From Calliopum simillimum (lineage: Eukaryota > Arthropoda > Insecta > Diptera > Lauxaniidae), in the NCBI GenBank assembly GCA_951812925.1, contig OX638368.1, positions 20,957,187 through 21,021,186 of the forward strand: 64,000 nucleotides of DNA. The letters run 5' to 3'. A model generated the notes under the pieces. The model saw only the letters and a list, made by a program, of their open reading frames with translations. It was not told where the DNA came from and made no database searches. How positions within the stretch are numbered: the stretch's first letter is position 1; each line of letters begins with the position of its first letter. Shown piece by piece: positions 11,193 to 23,500 of this stretch. Made by a program: the position numbers and the translations under genes.

Positions 11193-14100
11193 TCACGTTC
11201 GCATATTCATTTCGACATCATCACACGGTAGTGATGACTTACGTAGTCTCCATTTTGTATGTGGCATGGCATAGCGCAATTTATCCCAGAACCATGGATC
11301 ACCCCATTTCAGGTATGTATTCATTTTCAAGTATGCCTTCAGGTCTGTATCCAATGCATCAATATCACCAATATCACCATAAACGATCACTATTACTCGC
11401 GTGCGCCCCTCGTTCAGCGCTGCCTGATGTGCTGTGTGAAATTCAACGCGTGCCCAAACCGATTCGATAAAATTCTGCGATAATACTACAATGGTACGTT
11501 TTGAGTCCTCGATAGCTTGAATAATTTGTTCTGGTATACACTGCCCCACAATGAAGTCCCTTACATGAATGCATAACTTAAATGGTATGGGGCCATCTTC
11601 CAGTTCAGGTACCAGATTAAGCGCAATAAATTCTTCATCTTTGTGTGAATAAGATACAAAAGCATCATATTTCTTATTCCTATCCAGAGCTTCTTCATTA
11701 ACCAAACAAATGCAGATGCGATATTTGTATGCCCAGACTTTAATTTGAATTTGATATTTATAATACAGGACTGCAATGAGCGCAATGAAGAGGCAAACCG
11801 TTGTAATGCTCGCTGTCAAAGCGATAATCATACTTTGATCATCTTGACATATGTCATTATTGCTTAAATACTGAAGCATTGTTTGATTTTTGGAAACTGC
11901 ACAATAGACTCTATCAACATCTGTAATCATTGCGAAACTCGTTTGTACAAATTGCAATAATGGCATGTTGTCACAATCACAATTCCAGGGGTTTTCAGCA
12001 AGAGCAATCTTAAGCTTTAAGTAACTTTGATTAAAATGATTAAGCATGGTAGTGGTAAATCCTTTAAAACTATTACGTGATATATCGAGATATGTGAGAT
12101 TCTCTGGCAGATTATTAACATTTATTTCGGAGAGCTGATTGCTGGCAGCATAAATCTGCGTTACATTTTCCCAAACAGGCGATGTAGCCGTAGGAAGTTT
12201 GCGCAAGTTGTTGTTTGCAATATGCAATTCAATGCTTTGGAGTGCAAGTATTTGCACGTTTGGAAGTGGGGGTATTTCCGTCGACAAGTTGGCATTGCTA
12301 CAGTTAACTATCAGTACTGAATCATATGAGCGTTTCCAACACCGGCAGCTAAGAGTGCAATACCTGGATTCTATGGGACATAGTAACTGCTTCGGCTGTA
12401 CATTGCGCAAAAGCGAAACTGCCATATCAACAGGTTTCGCACAGTACAAATCATCGATAATAAAATTTAACTTAACATGTGGTAAATGCGGATATCCTAC
12501 GTGAAAATATTTTACAAACGGCATTAGTTTGCAATCACAGACAATGGGATTACTATTAAGATCAATGTTGTCGTATTGCGTTGAGGTAAGATATTGTCCA
12601 TACGTTTCGATACTAGTAAAGTTTATCAAGCTTATCTGATTGTGACTTACATTGATGAGGACTCCAACATTTGACATGAAGATTAAGTCGGTAAAATCCA
12701 GCATTGTTATATTGTTATAGCTCAAATCGAGTTCTTTCAAAGCCATTGCAGGATATTTCCAATCTTGGTGTATCAACTGCACGGAATTATAACTCAGATT
12801 CAGACTTTGCAGTTTTCGAAGATTGTGAAATGGAGTTTGATTCCATATATAATTATTCATAATGTGAACATCTCCAAAATTAAGATGATTGTTTTCCAAC
12901 TTCAAGTATAGCAGGTTTCTGTTGCGACTAAAGGCATTCGGGTCGATTGTCAAAAGGCGATTGTTATCTATGTAGAGCCGCTTCAGGTTTACTAGAGACG
13001 CGAAAATTATGTTCGATATCTCGGTAAGCTGATTGTAAGAAAGCTTCAGAAACTGTAGCTTGGCTGTGTCACTCAACAATTCATCAGGCAATGAACGCAG
13101 TTTATTTTTGCTCAAATTCAGCGCTGTCAAATTATTTTGGCTTCGAAGTAATTTTGCTGGTAGGCTTACAAATTTATTGTTTTCGAGTGTCATTCTTTTA
13201 AACTTGCTTAGTTTAGCAAATATATTTGCGGGCATTTTAGTTAAGTTACAGCATATCCGCACCATACGTTTATCGATAGGGCTTGAAATATCGCTTGTAT
13301 TGGATGTTAAATCGAATTGTTGCAAAAATTTTAAATTGATAAGAAATGCCGGTGGCAGCGTAGCAAGTAAAGCACTATTGTTGAAAAAATGCACTATAGT
13401 TAGTTTTTTGTTTCCAAAAAAAAGCTGCGATGGAAGTATGCGCACATGATTATTATTCAAATATATTGCGCTCAAATTCGTAAGTAGCGAAAAGACGTCA
13501 GTTTGAAAACATTCAATACCATTCATACTTAGGATAAGTGTTGACAGAGATGTTGCCCCTTCAAAAACAGCTTTACTAAGGTTCCGCAACTGATTGCATG
13601 ACAAATCTAGTTTCTTCAATTTAAGTTGATTCCGAAAGATTCCGACTGGCAGTTGCTGCAAGCTATTTCGACGCAACCCGAGAGTTTCAAGATTCTTCAA
13701 ATCAACAAATATATTCTGAGGCAGTTGGAGAGAATGATTTTGGGTTACAAAATTGAAGCTTAGATCGAGCGTTAATAGCGACGTTGCACCTTCAAAGACA
13801 CTTTTACTAATGATACGCAAACGATTGTGTGATAAATTCAATTCCTTCAAGTTGCTTTGATTCCAAAAGACACCAGCCGGCAGTTGCTCCAAATAATTGT
13901 GTTGCAAGTGAAGAGTTTCAAGTTGGAAATTATGATAAAGCGCTGATGAAGATGTTGAACCCTCAAAGATACTCTTACTTAATCTGTGCAATTGATTGTA
14001 TGACAAGTCAAGCCGCTTCAACTTGCGTTGATTCCGAAAGACACCAGCTGACAGTTGCTGCAAATTATTTTGCTGTAACTCGAGAGTTTCAAGATTTTCC

Positions 14101-14852
14101 AATGCAGCAAATATATTATTTTGGATTTCAAAATTTAAGCTCTGACTTAGATTACGCAATTGATTGTGTGATAAATTCAAATCCTTCAACTTGCGCTGAT
14201 CACGAAAAACACCAGCTGGCAGCTGCTGCAAATTATTGTGATCCAACTCGAGCGCCTCAAGATTCTCCAATCCAGCAAAAATATCCCGAGAAAGTACAAG
14301 CTTGTTGTGGTTGCAATTGAGCGTGATTAGTCCTTTTAGATCTCCTAACAAATCCACTGGCATTAGAGACAAGTCCATAGAATTGAAGATAAGTGTTTTT
14401 AAACCACTCAATACACTTAAATCTTTACGTGTACAGTTAACTTCTAGGCTAGAGTCATATGACAAAATGCTTGGGAGGGCACCCAAGGAATCAAACAATT
14501 GTGGCGTTGAGAGCACAGCACAGATTTGACAGCGTTTTATTTGTAAACGATAACTATTTTCAATATCAATTGCACTTAAAACGCTGTATTCATCACCATC
14601 AATGTGATTACAATCGAGCCTAATATAGGGACTTTCGTCTTCTTCATCAAATCGCTGTATGGTTAAGGAAAGTACTTTTTCCCCTATCTGGCATTCAATA
14701 TTAAATGCCATTTCCCAGTATTGTGAACACTGGCATTGTGTGCGCGCTGCGAGTTCAGTGCAGTTGCTCATGGTAAAGACGGTGAAGTTGGTTGGAGTAA
14801 TCGAACACAGCACTAGGGTTAGCAGGACACTATGGCATGTAAATTTCCACAT
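11193..14852 (-). CDS. Toll-like receptor, copy A
   Basis: Single-exon Toll-family transmembrane receptor of 1219 residues. Order: signal peptide (about 1-24, starting MWKFTCHS); a Cys-containing N-terminal cap; a long series of 24-residue leucine-rich repeats; a C-terminal Cys cap (NPIVCDCKLMPF); a second Cys-rich N-cap (YCTLSCRCW) with short repeats; and a second C-cap (NPWNCDCDNMPLLQF). The transmembrane helix is at about 1008-1031 and the cytoplasmic TIR domain at about 1060-1200. TIR box 1 is YDAFVSYSHKD, box 2 is VRDFIVG and box 3 is FWDKL. The double cysteine cluster is the arrangement of Drosophila Toll-1/3/4/5-type receptors, which signal through MyD88 to NF-kB factors; the exact orthologue is not resolvable here. 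The ATG at 14852 aligns with copy B's ATG; the open frame extends upstream only through a TTG. A conserved splice-acceptor-like TTTACAG just upstream (exon would start at 14880) suggests a 5'UTR intron. The TIR domain is almost identical to copy B, while the ectodomain differs more. Confidence 0.93.
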   Translation of the reverse strand: MWKFTCHSVLLTLVLCSITPTNFTVFTMSNCTELAARTQCQCSQYWEMAFNIECQIGEKVLSLTIQRFDEEDESPYIRLDCNHIDGDEYSVLSAIDIENSYRLQIKRCQICAVLSTPQLFDSLGALPSILSYDSSLEVNCTRKDLSVLSGLKTLIFNSMDLSLMPVDLLGDLKGLITLNCNHNKLVLSRDIFAGLENLEALELDHNNLQQLPAGVFRDQRKLKDLNLSHNQLRNLSQSLNFEIQNNIFAALENLETLELQQNNLQQLSAGVFRNQRKLKRLDLSYNQLHRLSKSIFEGSTSSSALYHNFQLETLHLQHNYLEQLPAGVFWNQSNLKELNLSHNRLRIISKSVFEGATSLLTLDLSFNFVTQNHSLQLPQNIFVDLKNLETLGLRRNSLQQLPVGIFRNQLKLKKLDLSCNQLRNLSKAVFEGATSLSTLILSMNGIECFQTDVFSLLTNLSAIYLNNNHVRILPSQLFFGNKKLTIVHFFNNSALLATLPPAFLINLKFLQQFDLTSNTSDISSPIDKRMVRICCNLTKMPANIFAKLSKFKRMTLENNKFVSLPAKLLRSQNNLTALNLSKNKLRSLPDELLSDTAKLQFLKLSYNQLTEISNIIFASLVNLKRLYIDNNRLLTIDPNAFSRNRNLLYLKLENNHLNFGDVHIMNNYIWNQTPFHNLRKLQSLNLSYNSVQLIHQDWKYPAMALKELDLSYNNITMLDFTDLIFMSNVGVLINVSHNQISLINFTSIETYGQYLTSTQYDNIDLNSNPIVCDCKLMPFVKYFHVGYPHLPHVKLNFIIDDLYCAKPVDMAVSLLRNVQPKQLLCPIESRYCTLSCRCWKRSYDSVLIVNCSNANLSTEIPPLPNVQILALQSIELHIANNNLRKLPTATSPVWENVTQIYAASNQLSEINVNNLPENLTYLDISRNSFKGFTTTMLNHFNQSYLKLKIALAENPWNCDCDNMPLLQFVQTSFAMITDVDRVYCAVSKNQTMLQYLSNNDICQDDQSMIIALTASITTVCLFIALIAVLYYKYQIQIKVWAYKYRICICLVNEEALDRNKKYDAFVSYSHKDEEFIALNLVPELEDGPIPFKLCIHVRDFIVGQCIPEQIIQAIEDSKRTIVVLSQNFIESVWARVEFHTAHQAALNEGRTRVIVIVYGDIGDIDALDTDLKAYLKMNTYLKWGDPWFWDKLRYAMPHTKWRLRKSSLPCDDVEMNMRT

Positions 14853-14880
14853 GATACTCTGTAGTTTTTGATTCAATTTT

Positions 14881-17586
14881 CTGTAAAGTAATGCGGAAGA
14901 ATCACCCAGACTTCAATAATAAACAGCAATTAAGATTTCATAAAAATGACGAAGAAATCGATGTATTAGGATGCTTTCGTTATTTCAAAAATGCTTAAGC
15001 TGCTTGGATTCCCAATTTTGGTCTAGTCTGCAAAGAAAACCAAAAAAATTAACTTAAGAACAAATACAAAAAAAAAAAAAAATTGGCGCTTTCAATTTTC
15101 TCAATGGCTGATTCAAAATGGGGAACAAATTTCTCAAAAAATTATAATACGTATTACAAAAAAATTTTGACTATGGGGCTTTGAAAGTCACTGCTTCCGA
15201 AATCAGGATCCATTTTCTTGAAAACGGCGAACAAAAAAGGATTATATCACAACAAAATTGTGGCTAGGAGGGTTTTTCAAAAAAAAAAAAACATCGGCGG
15301 ATCTAAGCTGGCGGACAATTTTCCCAAAAAAATCGATTTTATCAGAACAAAATTGTGGCGAGGTCGCTAATTCCGGAGTCGGGATCAACTTTCTTGAAGA
15401 CAAAATGTTGAATTCAAAATGGCAGATAATTTTCTTAAAGAATGATTATATCACGACAAAATTGTAGCTAAGGGGTTTTAGAGCTCGCTGATTTCGAATT
15501 ATTGCTAAAAAGTTTCAAAAATTAAATAGCAATTTCAGACTAAATGGAAGATGGGCGTGTCCTTGATCAGATCATGCTCATTTTCAACTAAGAGCTAGGT
15601 GCTACTTTTTATACCTCAGAAATCAAATATTTTTGTTGTACTTTATATATTTCCAAAGTAATGGCGATTTAAAGTTTTGAACTATGTGTGTGGTGGACGT
15701 TTCCTTGGCCCGATCATGCTCATTTTTAAAAAATGACTAGATGCTGCCAATATTATCTCCGACACCGAATTTTGGTTGTATACTTCATATAGTTGTGCTA
15801 TTATTGGTTTTACAAAACTGGAGCGTTGCAATAATACTGATATGTTGCTGAAGAAAAAGGCATTGTGCTAAAAAAATGCGGTGCGAACGGAGTGCACAGG
15901 ACCTTAGAAGAACCTTATGCTAAACAATTAAAGGATTGAGCCTTTTCAACTCCATAAAACTTTTAAGTTGTAATCCACAGCATGTAAAATTCGTAAATTT
16001 GGGAAATAAAATTAATTATTTTTTTTTTGATGATACGTATTTCCTTTTTATTAAAAAAAAAAAAAAAAAATAGTAACAACTATGCAAATTTTCAGTAAAT
16101 ATACCATATAAAACACTAGCTATAAGTTTTAGCAGGTAAGACCATTTGATTTTTAAGATAAACTTATTTAAACTTTTAAATTTTTTAAGTAATTTTCGGA
16201 AGAAATTCATATTTTCTGAGTTCATCACGTTAAAGATGCGAAAACAAAGAATTTGTATTGTTTTAACAAAATACTTTACTTGAAATTTGTGCAATAATAA
16301 TAATATTTGGACACATAAATTTTCCGACCTTAGCATGACCGTCTGGCGCTTTCTCACAGAACATTATTTGACGTGAAGATGATAGTTTTTAGATATTAAA
16401 CCTAAGTATATGGCAGTTGAGAAGTCCTAGTCTTTTTCTTCAAAACTCACTTTGGAAAATGTTATAGTTGAAAGTTAGTTCCTTTGAACTGCCATCTCAT
16501 CTTAAATAGCGAAAATCTCCCTTGTTTTACCATATTACAACAAAAGTATAAAAAACTGGCAATCTTTAAAGCTTTGGTTAGGTTATATCAAACTCTAAGC
16601 CCGATTAAGTGATTTCGTGACTACATTCGGATTCAGCATCAAAAAATACATCTGGAGTGACTACTTATGTTTCTATTTGTCGTCTTTTTTTATGGAAAAA
16701 TTATTATTTTTCTGACATCATATTTTATCTCATATGATCACAGTTCTACAAATGTAAGAGTTTCAAGAAACATAATGATTTTCAAGTTTAATTACTTACG
16801 CTTTGACATATTTATTTTGATACGTTTACTTGGTAGAAATTTAGACGCCTGGAATTTCTTTTTTTTCTAAGAATTTATTACAGAAAATTCAAACAAACTT
16901 GAATTCATTTTACTCCGAATGGTTTTATAATAGAGAAAATCTGCTTAGTTTAAATCAAAAACTTTAAACCACTTACTTAAACCAATGCCAAAGGTTTAAA
17001 GGCTTTTTGGTGTTGTCCAGTGTCATCGGTTTTTATATGTTATTTACTTACCACAAGCAATTCGCTTGGTTGAGCAAGGCTTCTGCTTAAAATTCGCCAA
17101 ATATTTCTATGATATTCACGCAATGACACTTAACAACGTACTGAAGAAAATGAATTCAACGAAATTTTTTAATAGAGAAGCTATTCCAATTAATTAATAA
17201 TAATTTCAAAAAAACTGTGCAAATAAAATAAAATTTTTTCTTTTTTGCATAGTTGCACTTTATATGACCGTTTAATACGCAAACAAGAACCAAGAATTAA
17301 ATTTCGTTTGGTCCAATAAACGTCATTTAAAGACCCAGGGAAAATAGCCAAAGTTACATAGTACGTGTGAGACTGATAAACATTTTCATGAAACTCAGTG
17401 GTGTATTTATGCAAACTAGAATCGCCCAGTGGTCGAAATTCGACCACAAATGTATTAAATAATAAACAAAACAGAAAACATGAAGTCAGTGCAATGCTTT
17501 TTGTCGTTCTCTTTGTGCTTTATCCTATTTCAGCTCTGTGTGACCATGCATTTTGTTGTTGTTAATATTTAAAATTTGTATTTAAT
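14881..17586. other. 5' flank of Toll copy A, gene-free
   Basis: No exon-like frame. Positions 15090-15510 hold imperfect ~130-bp repeats with the recurring CAAAATTGTGGC motif. Positions 15530-15790 hold two imperfect ~150-bp repeats with GATCATGCTCATTTT. Positions 16430-17150 are colinear with 24370-25040 upstream of copy B, so any shared promoter elements would be in these blocks. Confidence 0.5.
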
Positions 17587-17836
17587 TTTACTGAACAAGC
17601 TGCGCAAATGGAGATGGATTGGTCACACTCTCCGGAAACCACACAGCAAAGTTTGTCGCCAGGCTTTTGAGTGAATCCACAAGGCAGTAGAGGACGTGGT
17701 AGACCCAAAACTAACTGGATAAGGTCGCTGGAAAAGGAAAAACAAGAATTGGGAAAGTCGTGGCAAGAGATCAGTCATCGCAAGGGATCGCAATAAATGG
17801 AAACGTCTCATATTGAATACATACATACAAAGTCAA
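17587..17836 (+). mobile_element. RTE-type non-LTR retrotransposon, 3' fragment
   Basis: Translating the plus strand with a few frame changes gives the C-terminal tail typical of RTE-clade reverse transcriptases: [15 protein letters not shown], then GRGRPK, then SWQEI and ARDRNKWKR. It is followed by the simple tail ATACATACATACA. A cleaner copy lies at 51778-52168. This copy has internal frameshifts and stops and is 5'-truncated. It lies in a block of about 0.5 kb present in unit A and absent from unit B. Confidence 0.75.
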
Positions 17837-18427
17837 AAATAATTTTAACTTTGTGCACTTCTACACTCAAATACCTTTCTAGTGGTGTATAATTCAAAGT
17901 GGTACTCCATTTCCAAGATAGTAAAAAACGATGGACAAATTTTTGACTTGCATTTTGTTATTGCATTTTTAATTGAAATATAATTCAAAGAAAAAATTAT
18001 TTGGATCACATAAATGCTTTAAAAGATATGCGCAAATAAAAATGACTCTATGAAATGCAGCGCTTGTAATTTTCCTCGGAAAATTACTAAGTGAGTTACA
18101 TCTGGGTACGTCTTTTTACTATGAAAAAATTAAAGCTGAGAATCTACTCTTTCAGTTTATGTCAAAAAATGTTCGACATACTTAAGACAGTTGAAAAAGT
18201 CATCAAAGAACGAGGTCATATGATTTTCAACGCGAGCTATCTTATACTACTTATACTATACGGAAATAATATGTCGCATACCTTTTGGGCTAAAGAATTC
18301 AAGTTAGTTTCAATGGGAGGTAGGCGTTTCCGTTGAAATATCATTCTCATTTTTGGAATGTTTGTTAACTAACTTGTTAGCTAAATCTAATAAAGAATGT
18401 GAAATTTTATTCCTAAATTAGCACTCC

Positions 18428-18613
18428 TTATATTTTTTTCCAAAACGTGTAGGTATCAACCTGTTTATTTGGTACAGAAGTTGCATATAAAAATGTCACT
18501 TCCACATCGGACACATTCTTCATGATTCCAAAAACGTCAGATTCCACGTTCAATCCAAAATTCGCCACGGCGATCTCCTGAGTAAAGGGTATTACATTAT
18601 ATGCATTTTTCAT
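18428..18613 (-). CDS. Possible small unidentified coding segment
   Basis: A 61-codon frame starting MKNAYNVIPFTQEIAVANFG and ending YTFWKKI. The composition looks protein-like (balanced hydrophobics, few repeats), but I recognise no family and see no clear signal peptide or splice sites. The frame is closed by TAA shortly upstream of the ATG. The matching stretch in unit B is interrupted after about 25745, so the segment is not conserved between the duplicates. It could be a real small exon, a relic, or chance. Confidence 0.2.
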   Translation of the reverse strand: MKNAYNVIPFTQEIAVANFGLNVESDVFGIMKNVSDVEVTFLYATSVPNKQVDTYTFWKKI

Positions 18614-19043
18614 CTTCTTTTCCTTTGTAGTTTATGAATTACAAATAATGACCATCAGACTCGTCCTGGAAACTGCAGCTTGATTTTCCATCTAAAGAAG
18701 ATGAGAAATACATTAGTGGTCCATATTACCCGCAGCAGGTGTTGTTGAAATAAAAGGTTTTTTATCAAAAACTCTTGTGGTTAATGAACTAATTTGTGCT
18801 AATAAATTATAAATGGCATTCACTGACTTCATACAATTAATGATTTATTTAAAAACATGATGTCTTTAAAATGAAATAAAAAAAATTTACTAACTAAAAA
18901 AAAAAAAATCACTAAAAAATCACGCTAAAACCGCTTTATTGGCGTAAAGTTTGAACATGAATAACGGTAAATCCAATGTTTGCAATGGAAAATAACCGTG
19001 TGGTCCATGTTGCCCGCGTAGTCCATATTTCCCTCGCTTACCC

Positions 19044-19319
19044 TACAGCGTATTTCAAAAGAAAGTTTATATTTGTTTAGCTTTCTGTGTGAATGCAACG
19101 AATTCAAGGGGCGGAGGAAGGGGTATGTCAATCAGTAGTCTAGTTCCTCGCAACTTAGTTGCTATGGAGCTTTTCTCAAAAGTGAACCGCGCGTTGTGCG
19201 TGTGAGTGTTTTGCAAACACGGTGATTCGGAAAGTATAGAGGGTTTTGCATTCTGTTCGTGACGAGCCGAAACTTTCGATTCTGTACTAAACATAAACTT
19301 TCTTCTGGGACTTTCTGTT
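19044..19319. mobile_element. Mariner-type transposon relic, internally deleted (unit A)
   Basis: The ends form imperfect inverted repeats: CAGCGTATTTCAAAAGAAAG at the left, and AACTTTCTTCTGGGACTTTC with more at the right. The same element, much longer, sits at the equivalent place in unit B (25857-27190) with transposase-like remnants. Here only the outer parts remain, including TTCTGTTCGTGACGAGC near 19250. Its presence in both units means that it predates the segmental duplication. Confidence 0.6.
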
Positions 19320-20532
19320 TAAAATGATGTGCACTTTTTTCTCACTAGGCATTTTTAATAACTTATTCTAACCCGAGCAAAACCGGAATCAAAAGAGGTT
19401 TAAAGTGTACAATACGGGTCATATTTTGTCACTTTCCATAACAAAAATTCATATAACATATACGTATAATGAGAATATAAAATTTCATTTAAAAACAGTT
19501 TATCATAAACAAAAAAAAAAAATCGTCAGAGCACTAAATGTTCTTTTAGAATCACAATCACAATCAATGGGTTGAAAGTAAATTAATAAACGATAAAAAA
19601 TTTGTTCAATTAATTTTCATTAATATGCTATATTGGCATCATCTAGGTATTGAGAATTTCGCGCAGAAAAATGCTTGCAAATTATAATATTACATACAAT
19701 ATACGTGTACGTAAATTTGTTAACTTCAAGCTCTATTTCAGGTGGGTTTGTTATATTTCCGCACAGAAAAACCAATTGGTTCTTTGAACATCTTACTGTA
19801 AAACCAAAGGTGTCGTAACTGTCCCCTCTTAGGTCAAAACATGATGATCTGGCGATGATCTGATAATGAAATCTCATCCAACATTCATAAGTATAAGAAA
19901 TAAAGTGCTAGCTAGGGAAAGATATACCATCTCCTCACTAATGACATTCATGAATGTGAGTTCATTACCACTTTCTACAACCACTAAGTTGTAATAAAGT
20001 CAAAAATAGACCCACCGCCTCATACCGTGCCCCATTTAACATTTTTACTGCGGCAATTCTCAGGTAAAAAGAAGCCATGACTATAGTTCTTCTTCCGCGA
20101 GCGCTGACTACTGTTACCTCTTTGATTGTGACTAATTCCATCTCAAATTTTTCGAAATTTGCAGTTGGTTTCTCAGATTTTTAGAAGAACTTGACAGAAC
20201 GTGCAAAGGCTTTTGAATAAACGAACGAAAGAAAGCTGAATTGAGTAGTTGATGAGAAGTCGAATAAGGTGGTTGTCTCCGCGAAAGTAAAGAAGTAAAA
20301 TCAGTGAACATAATAAGAAAAAAGAATTGTTAGTTTAAAGGAAAACCTAAAAGAAAGAAGCACTGAAATGTTAATTTTATTATAAAATATGTATAATTTT
20401 AATTAAAACTAAAAATGTGTAATTAAAACTTAATGAAAACTTGAAAGTGTTATGTAGTTTTTATTAGAAAAGAAAAATAAAGTCTACATAAATAATGATC
20501 AAACTAAATGAATGTAATTTGAAGCTCCTCCT
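19320..20532. other. Between the duplicated units; no confirmed gene
   Basis: Contains the shared block 19400-20100 (matching 27330-28080). In unit A a minus-strand frame at 19877-19620 looks weakly coding (it includes VRCSKNQLVFLCGNI), but the unit B counterpart has in-frame stops, so it is not called. Positions 20210-20520 are the 3' flank of Toll copy B, with a conserved TTTATT (AATAAA on the minus strand) near 20459-20464, about 70 bp beyond the stop codon. Confidence 0.45.
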
Positions 20533-23500
20533 TCAACTAGTTCTGTGTAAGCGTATACACGTATCAGTCACTTCGATATCATCACACGACAGTGATGACT
20601 TAGGTGGCCTCCATTTGGTATGTGGCATGGCATAGCGCAATTTATCCCAGAACCATGGATCACCCCATTTCAGGTATGTATTCATTTTCAAGTATGCCTT
20701 CAGGTCTGTATCCAATGCATCCATATCACCAATATCACCATAAACGATCACTATTACACGCGTGCGTCCCTCGTTTAGCGCTGCTTGATGTGCTGTGTGG
20801 AATTCAACGCGCGCCCAAACCGATTCGATAAAATTCTGCGATAATACCACAATGGTACGTTTTGAGTCCTCGATAGCTTGAATAATTTGTTCTGGTATAT
20901 ACTGCCCAACAATAAAATCCCTTACATGAATGCATAACTTAAATGGTATTGGGCCATCTTCCAATTCAGGTACGAGGTTGAGCGCAATAAATTCTTCATC
21001 TCTATGTGAATAAGATACAAAAGCATCATATTTCTTATTCCTATCCAGAGCTTCTTCATTAACCAAACAAATGCAGATGCGATATTTGTATGCCCAGACT
21101 TTAATTTCAATTTGATATTTATAATACAGGACTGCAATGAGCGCAATGAAGAGGCAAACAGTTGCAATGCTCGCTGTCAAAGCGATAATCATACTTTGAT
21201 CATATTGACATATGTCATTATTGCTTAAATACTGGAGCATCATTTGATTTTTGGAAACTGCACAATAAACCCTATCATCATCGGTAATCATTGCGGAATT
21301 TGTATGTACAAATTGCAACAATTGCATGTTATCACAATCACAATTCCAGGGGTTTCCAGCAAGAGCAATCTCAAGCTTTAAGTGACTTTGCTTAAAATGA
21401 TTAAGCGTGATGGTGTTAAGTCTTTCAAACCTATTACCCGATATATCAAGATATGTGAGATTCTCTGGCAGATTATCAACATTAATTTCGGAGAGCTGAT
21501 TGCCAGCAGCATAAATTTTCGTTACAGCTCCATATCCAGGCAAAGTATCCGTAGGAAGTTTGCACAAGTTGTTATGCTCAATATGTAATTCAATGCTTTG
21601 GAGTGCAAGTGTTTGCACGTTTGGAAGTGGGGATACTTCCGTCGACAAGTTGGCATTGCTGCAGTTAACAATCAGTACTGAATCATATGAGCGTTCCCAA
21701 CAGCGACAGCCAAGCGTGCAATACCTGGATTCTATGGGACATAGTAATTGATTCGGCTGTACATTAAGCAAAAGTGAAAATGCCATGTCAACAGGTTTTG
21801 CACAGTACAAATCGTTGATAGTAATATCTAACTTAACATGTGGTAAATGTTTATATTCTCCACGAAAATATTTCAAAAACGGCAGTAGTTTGCAGTCACA
21901 CACAATGGGATTATTATTAAGATCAATGCTCTCGAATAGCTTTTCGGTATCCTTTTGTCCATACGTTTCTATGCTTGTGAAGTTTATGAAGCTTATCTGA
22001 TTGTGGCTTAGATTGATTAAGACTCTAACACTCGACATAAAAACTAAGTCGGTAAAATCCAGAATTGTTATATTGTTATAGCTCAAATCAAGTTCTTTCA
22101 ATGTAATCGTAAGATATTGCCAATCGCGGTAAATAAACTGCACGGAATTATTTCGTAGTTTCAGACTATGCAGTTTTCGAAGATTGTGAAATGGCGAATT
22201 ATTAACATCATTAAAATTAAGCTTATTGTTTTCCAACTTCAAGAATAACATGTTTGTGGTGCGAATAAAGGCGTTTGGGTCGATTGTCGAAAGGTGATTG
22301 TTATCTATGTAGAGCCATTTAAGATTTGTCAGAGAAGAGAAAACTATAGCCGATACCTCTGTAAGCTGATTGTAAGAAAGCTCCAGAAATCGTAGTTCAC
22401 CTGTGTCACTAAACAATTCATCAGGTAATGAACGCAGTTTATTTCTGCTCATATTCAGATCTGTCAATTTATTTTGGCCTCTAAGAAATGTTGAAGGTAG
22501 GCTTACAAATTCATTGTCGTCGGGTGTCATACCCTTAAACTTGCTTGAATTAGCAAATATATCATCGATAGGGCTTGAAATACCGCTTGTATTGGATGTT
22601 ATATCGAATTGCTGCAAGAATGTTAAGTTGGTAAGAAATGCCGGTGGCAGCGTAGTAAGTAAAGCACTATTGTTGAAAAAATGCACTATTGCTAGTTTCT
22701 TGTTTCCAGAAAAAAGCTGCGATGGTAGCATGCGCACATGATTATTATTCAAATATATTGCGCTCAAATTCGTAAGTAGCAAAAATACGTCAGTTTGAAA
22801 ACTTTCGATACCATTCATACCTAGATTAAGAGTTGACAGAGATGTTGCCCCTTCAAAAACAGCTTTACTAAGGTTACGCAATTGATTGTTACCCAAATCT
22901 AGTTTCGTCAATTTTAGTTGATTCCGAAAGATGCCGACTGGCAGATGCTGCAAGTTATTTCCATACAACTCGAGAGTTTCAAGATTCTTCAAACCAACAA
23001 ATACATCCAAATGCAGTTGGAGTGAATGATTTGGGGTTACAAAATTTAAACTTAGATCAAGCGTTACTAACGATGTTGCACCTTCAAAAACACTTTTACT
23101 AATGTTACGCAAACGATTGTGTGATAAATTCAATTCCTTCAACTGATTCCTAAAAATGCCAGCTGACAGTTGCTGCAAATTGTTGTGTCGCAAGTTCAGA
23201 GTTTCAAGTTGGAAATTGTGATCAAAGATACCCATACTTATTTTGTGCAATTGATTGTATGACAAGTTAAGCCGCTTCAATTTGCGCTGATTTCTAAAGA
23301 CACCAGCTGGCAGTTGCTGCAAATTATTTTGCTGTAACTCGAGAGTTTCAAGATTTTCCAATGCAGCAAATATATTATTTTGGATTTCAAAATTTAAGTT
23401 CTGACTTAGATTACGCAATTGATTGTTTGATAAATTCAAATTCTTCAACTTGCGCTGATCACGAAAAACATCAGCTGGCAGCTGCTGTAAATTATTGTGA

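Larger units (their letters stand above)
10400..20150. repeat. Segmental duplication, unit A
   Basis: This block matches 20200-28110 in the same order and orientation. Shared parts are the 3' flank (GGTGGTTGTCTCCG near 10470 and 20265), the Toll gene, its 5' flank, the blocks at 16430-17150 (matching 24370-25040), 18000-18340 (matching 25370-25690) and the mariner relic at 19044-19319. The block ending near 20100 matches one ending near 28080. The coding starts are 9259 bp apart. Copy-specific insertions and deletions break the colinearity. Confidence 0.8.

Noticed and set aside
12199..12504. Plus-strand 101-codon frame
   Set aside because: It is antisense to the second Cys-cap region of Toll copy A, with no independent evidence of coding.
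13829..14320. Plus-strand 163-codon open frame
   Set aside because: It is antisense to the repetitive LRR coding region of Toll copy A; LRR regularity creates open frames on the other strand. Similar shadows occur over copy B.
14853..14876. Longer N-terminus for Toll copy A
   Set aside because: The upstream initiator would be TTG. The ATG at 14852 starts a good signal peptide and aligns with copy B.
19620..19877. 85-codon minus-strand frame with VRCSKNQLVFLCGNI
   Set aside because: The counterpart in unit B (about 27650-27815) has in-frame stops, and no family or splice structure is evident. A relic is possible but not supported.
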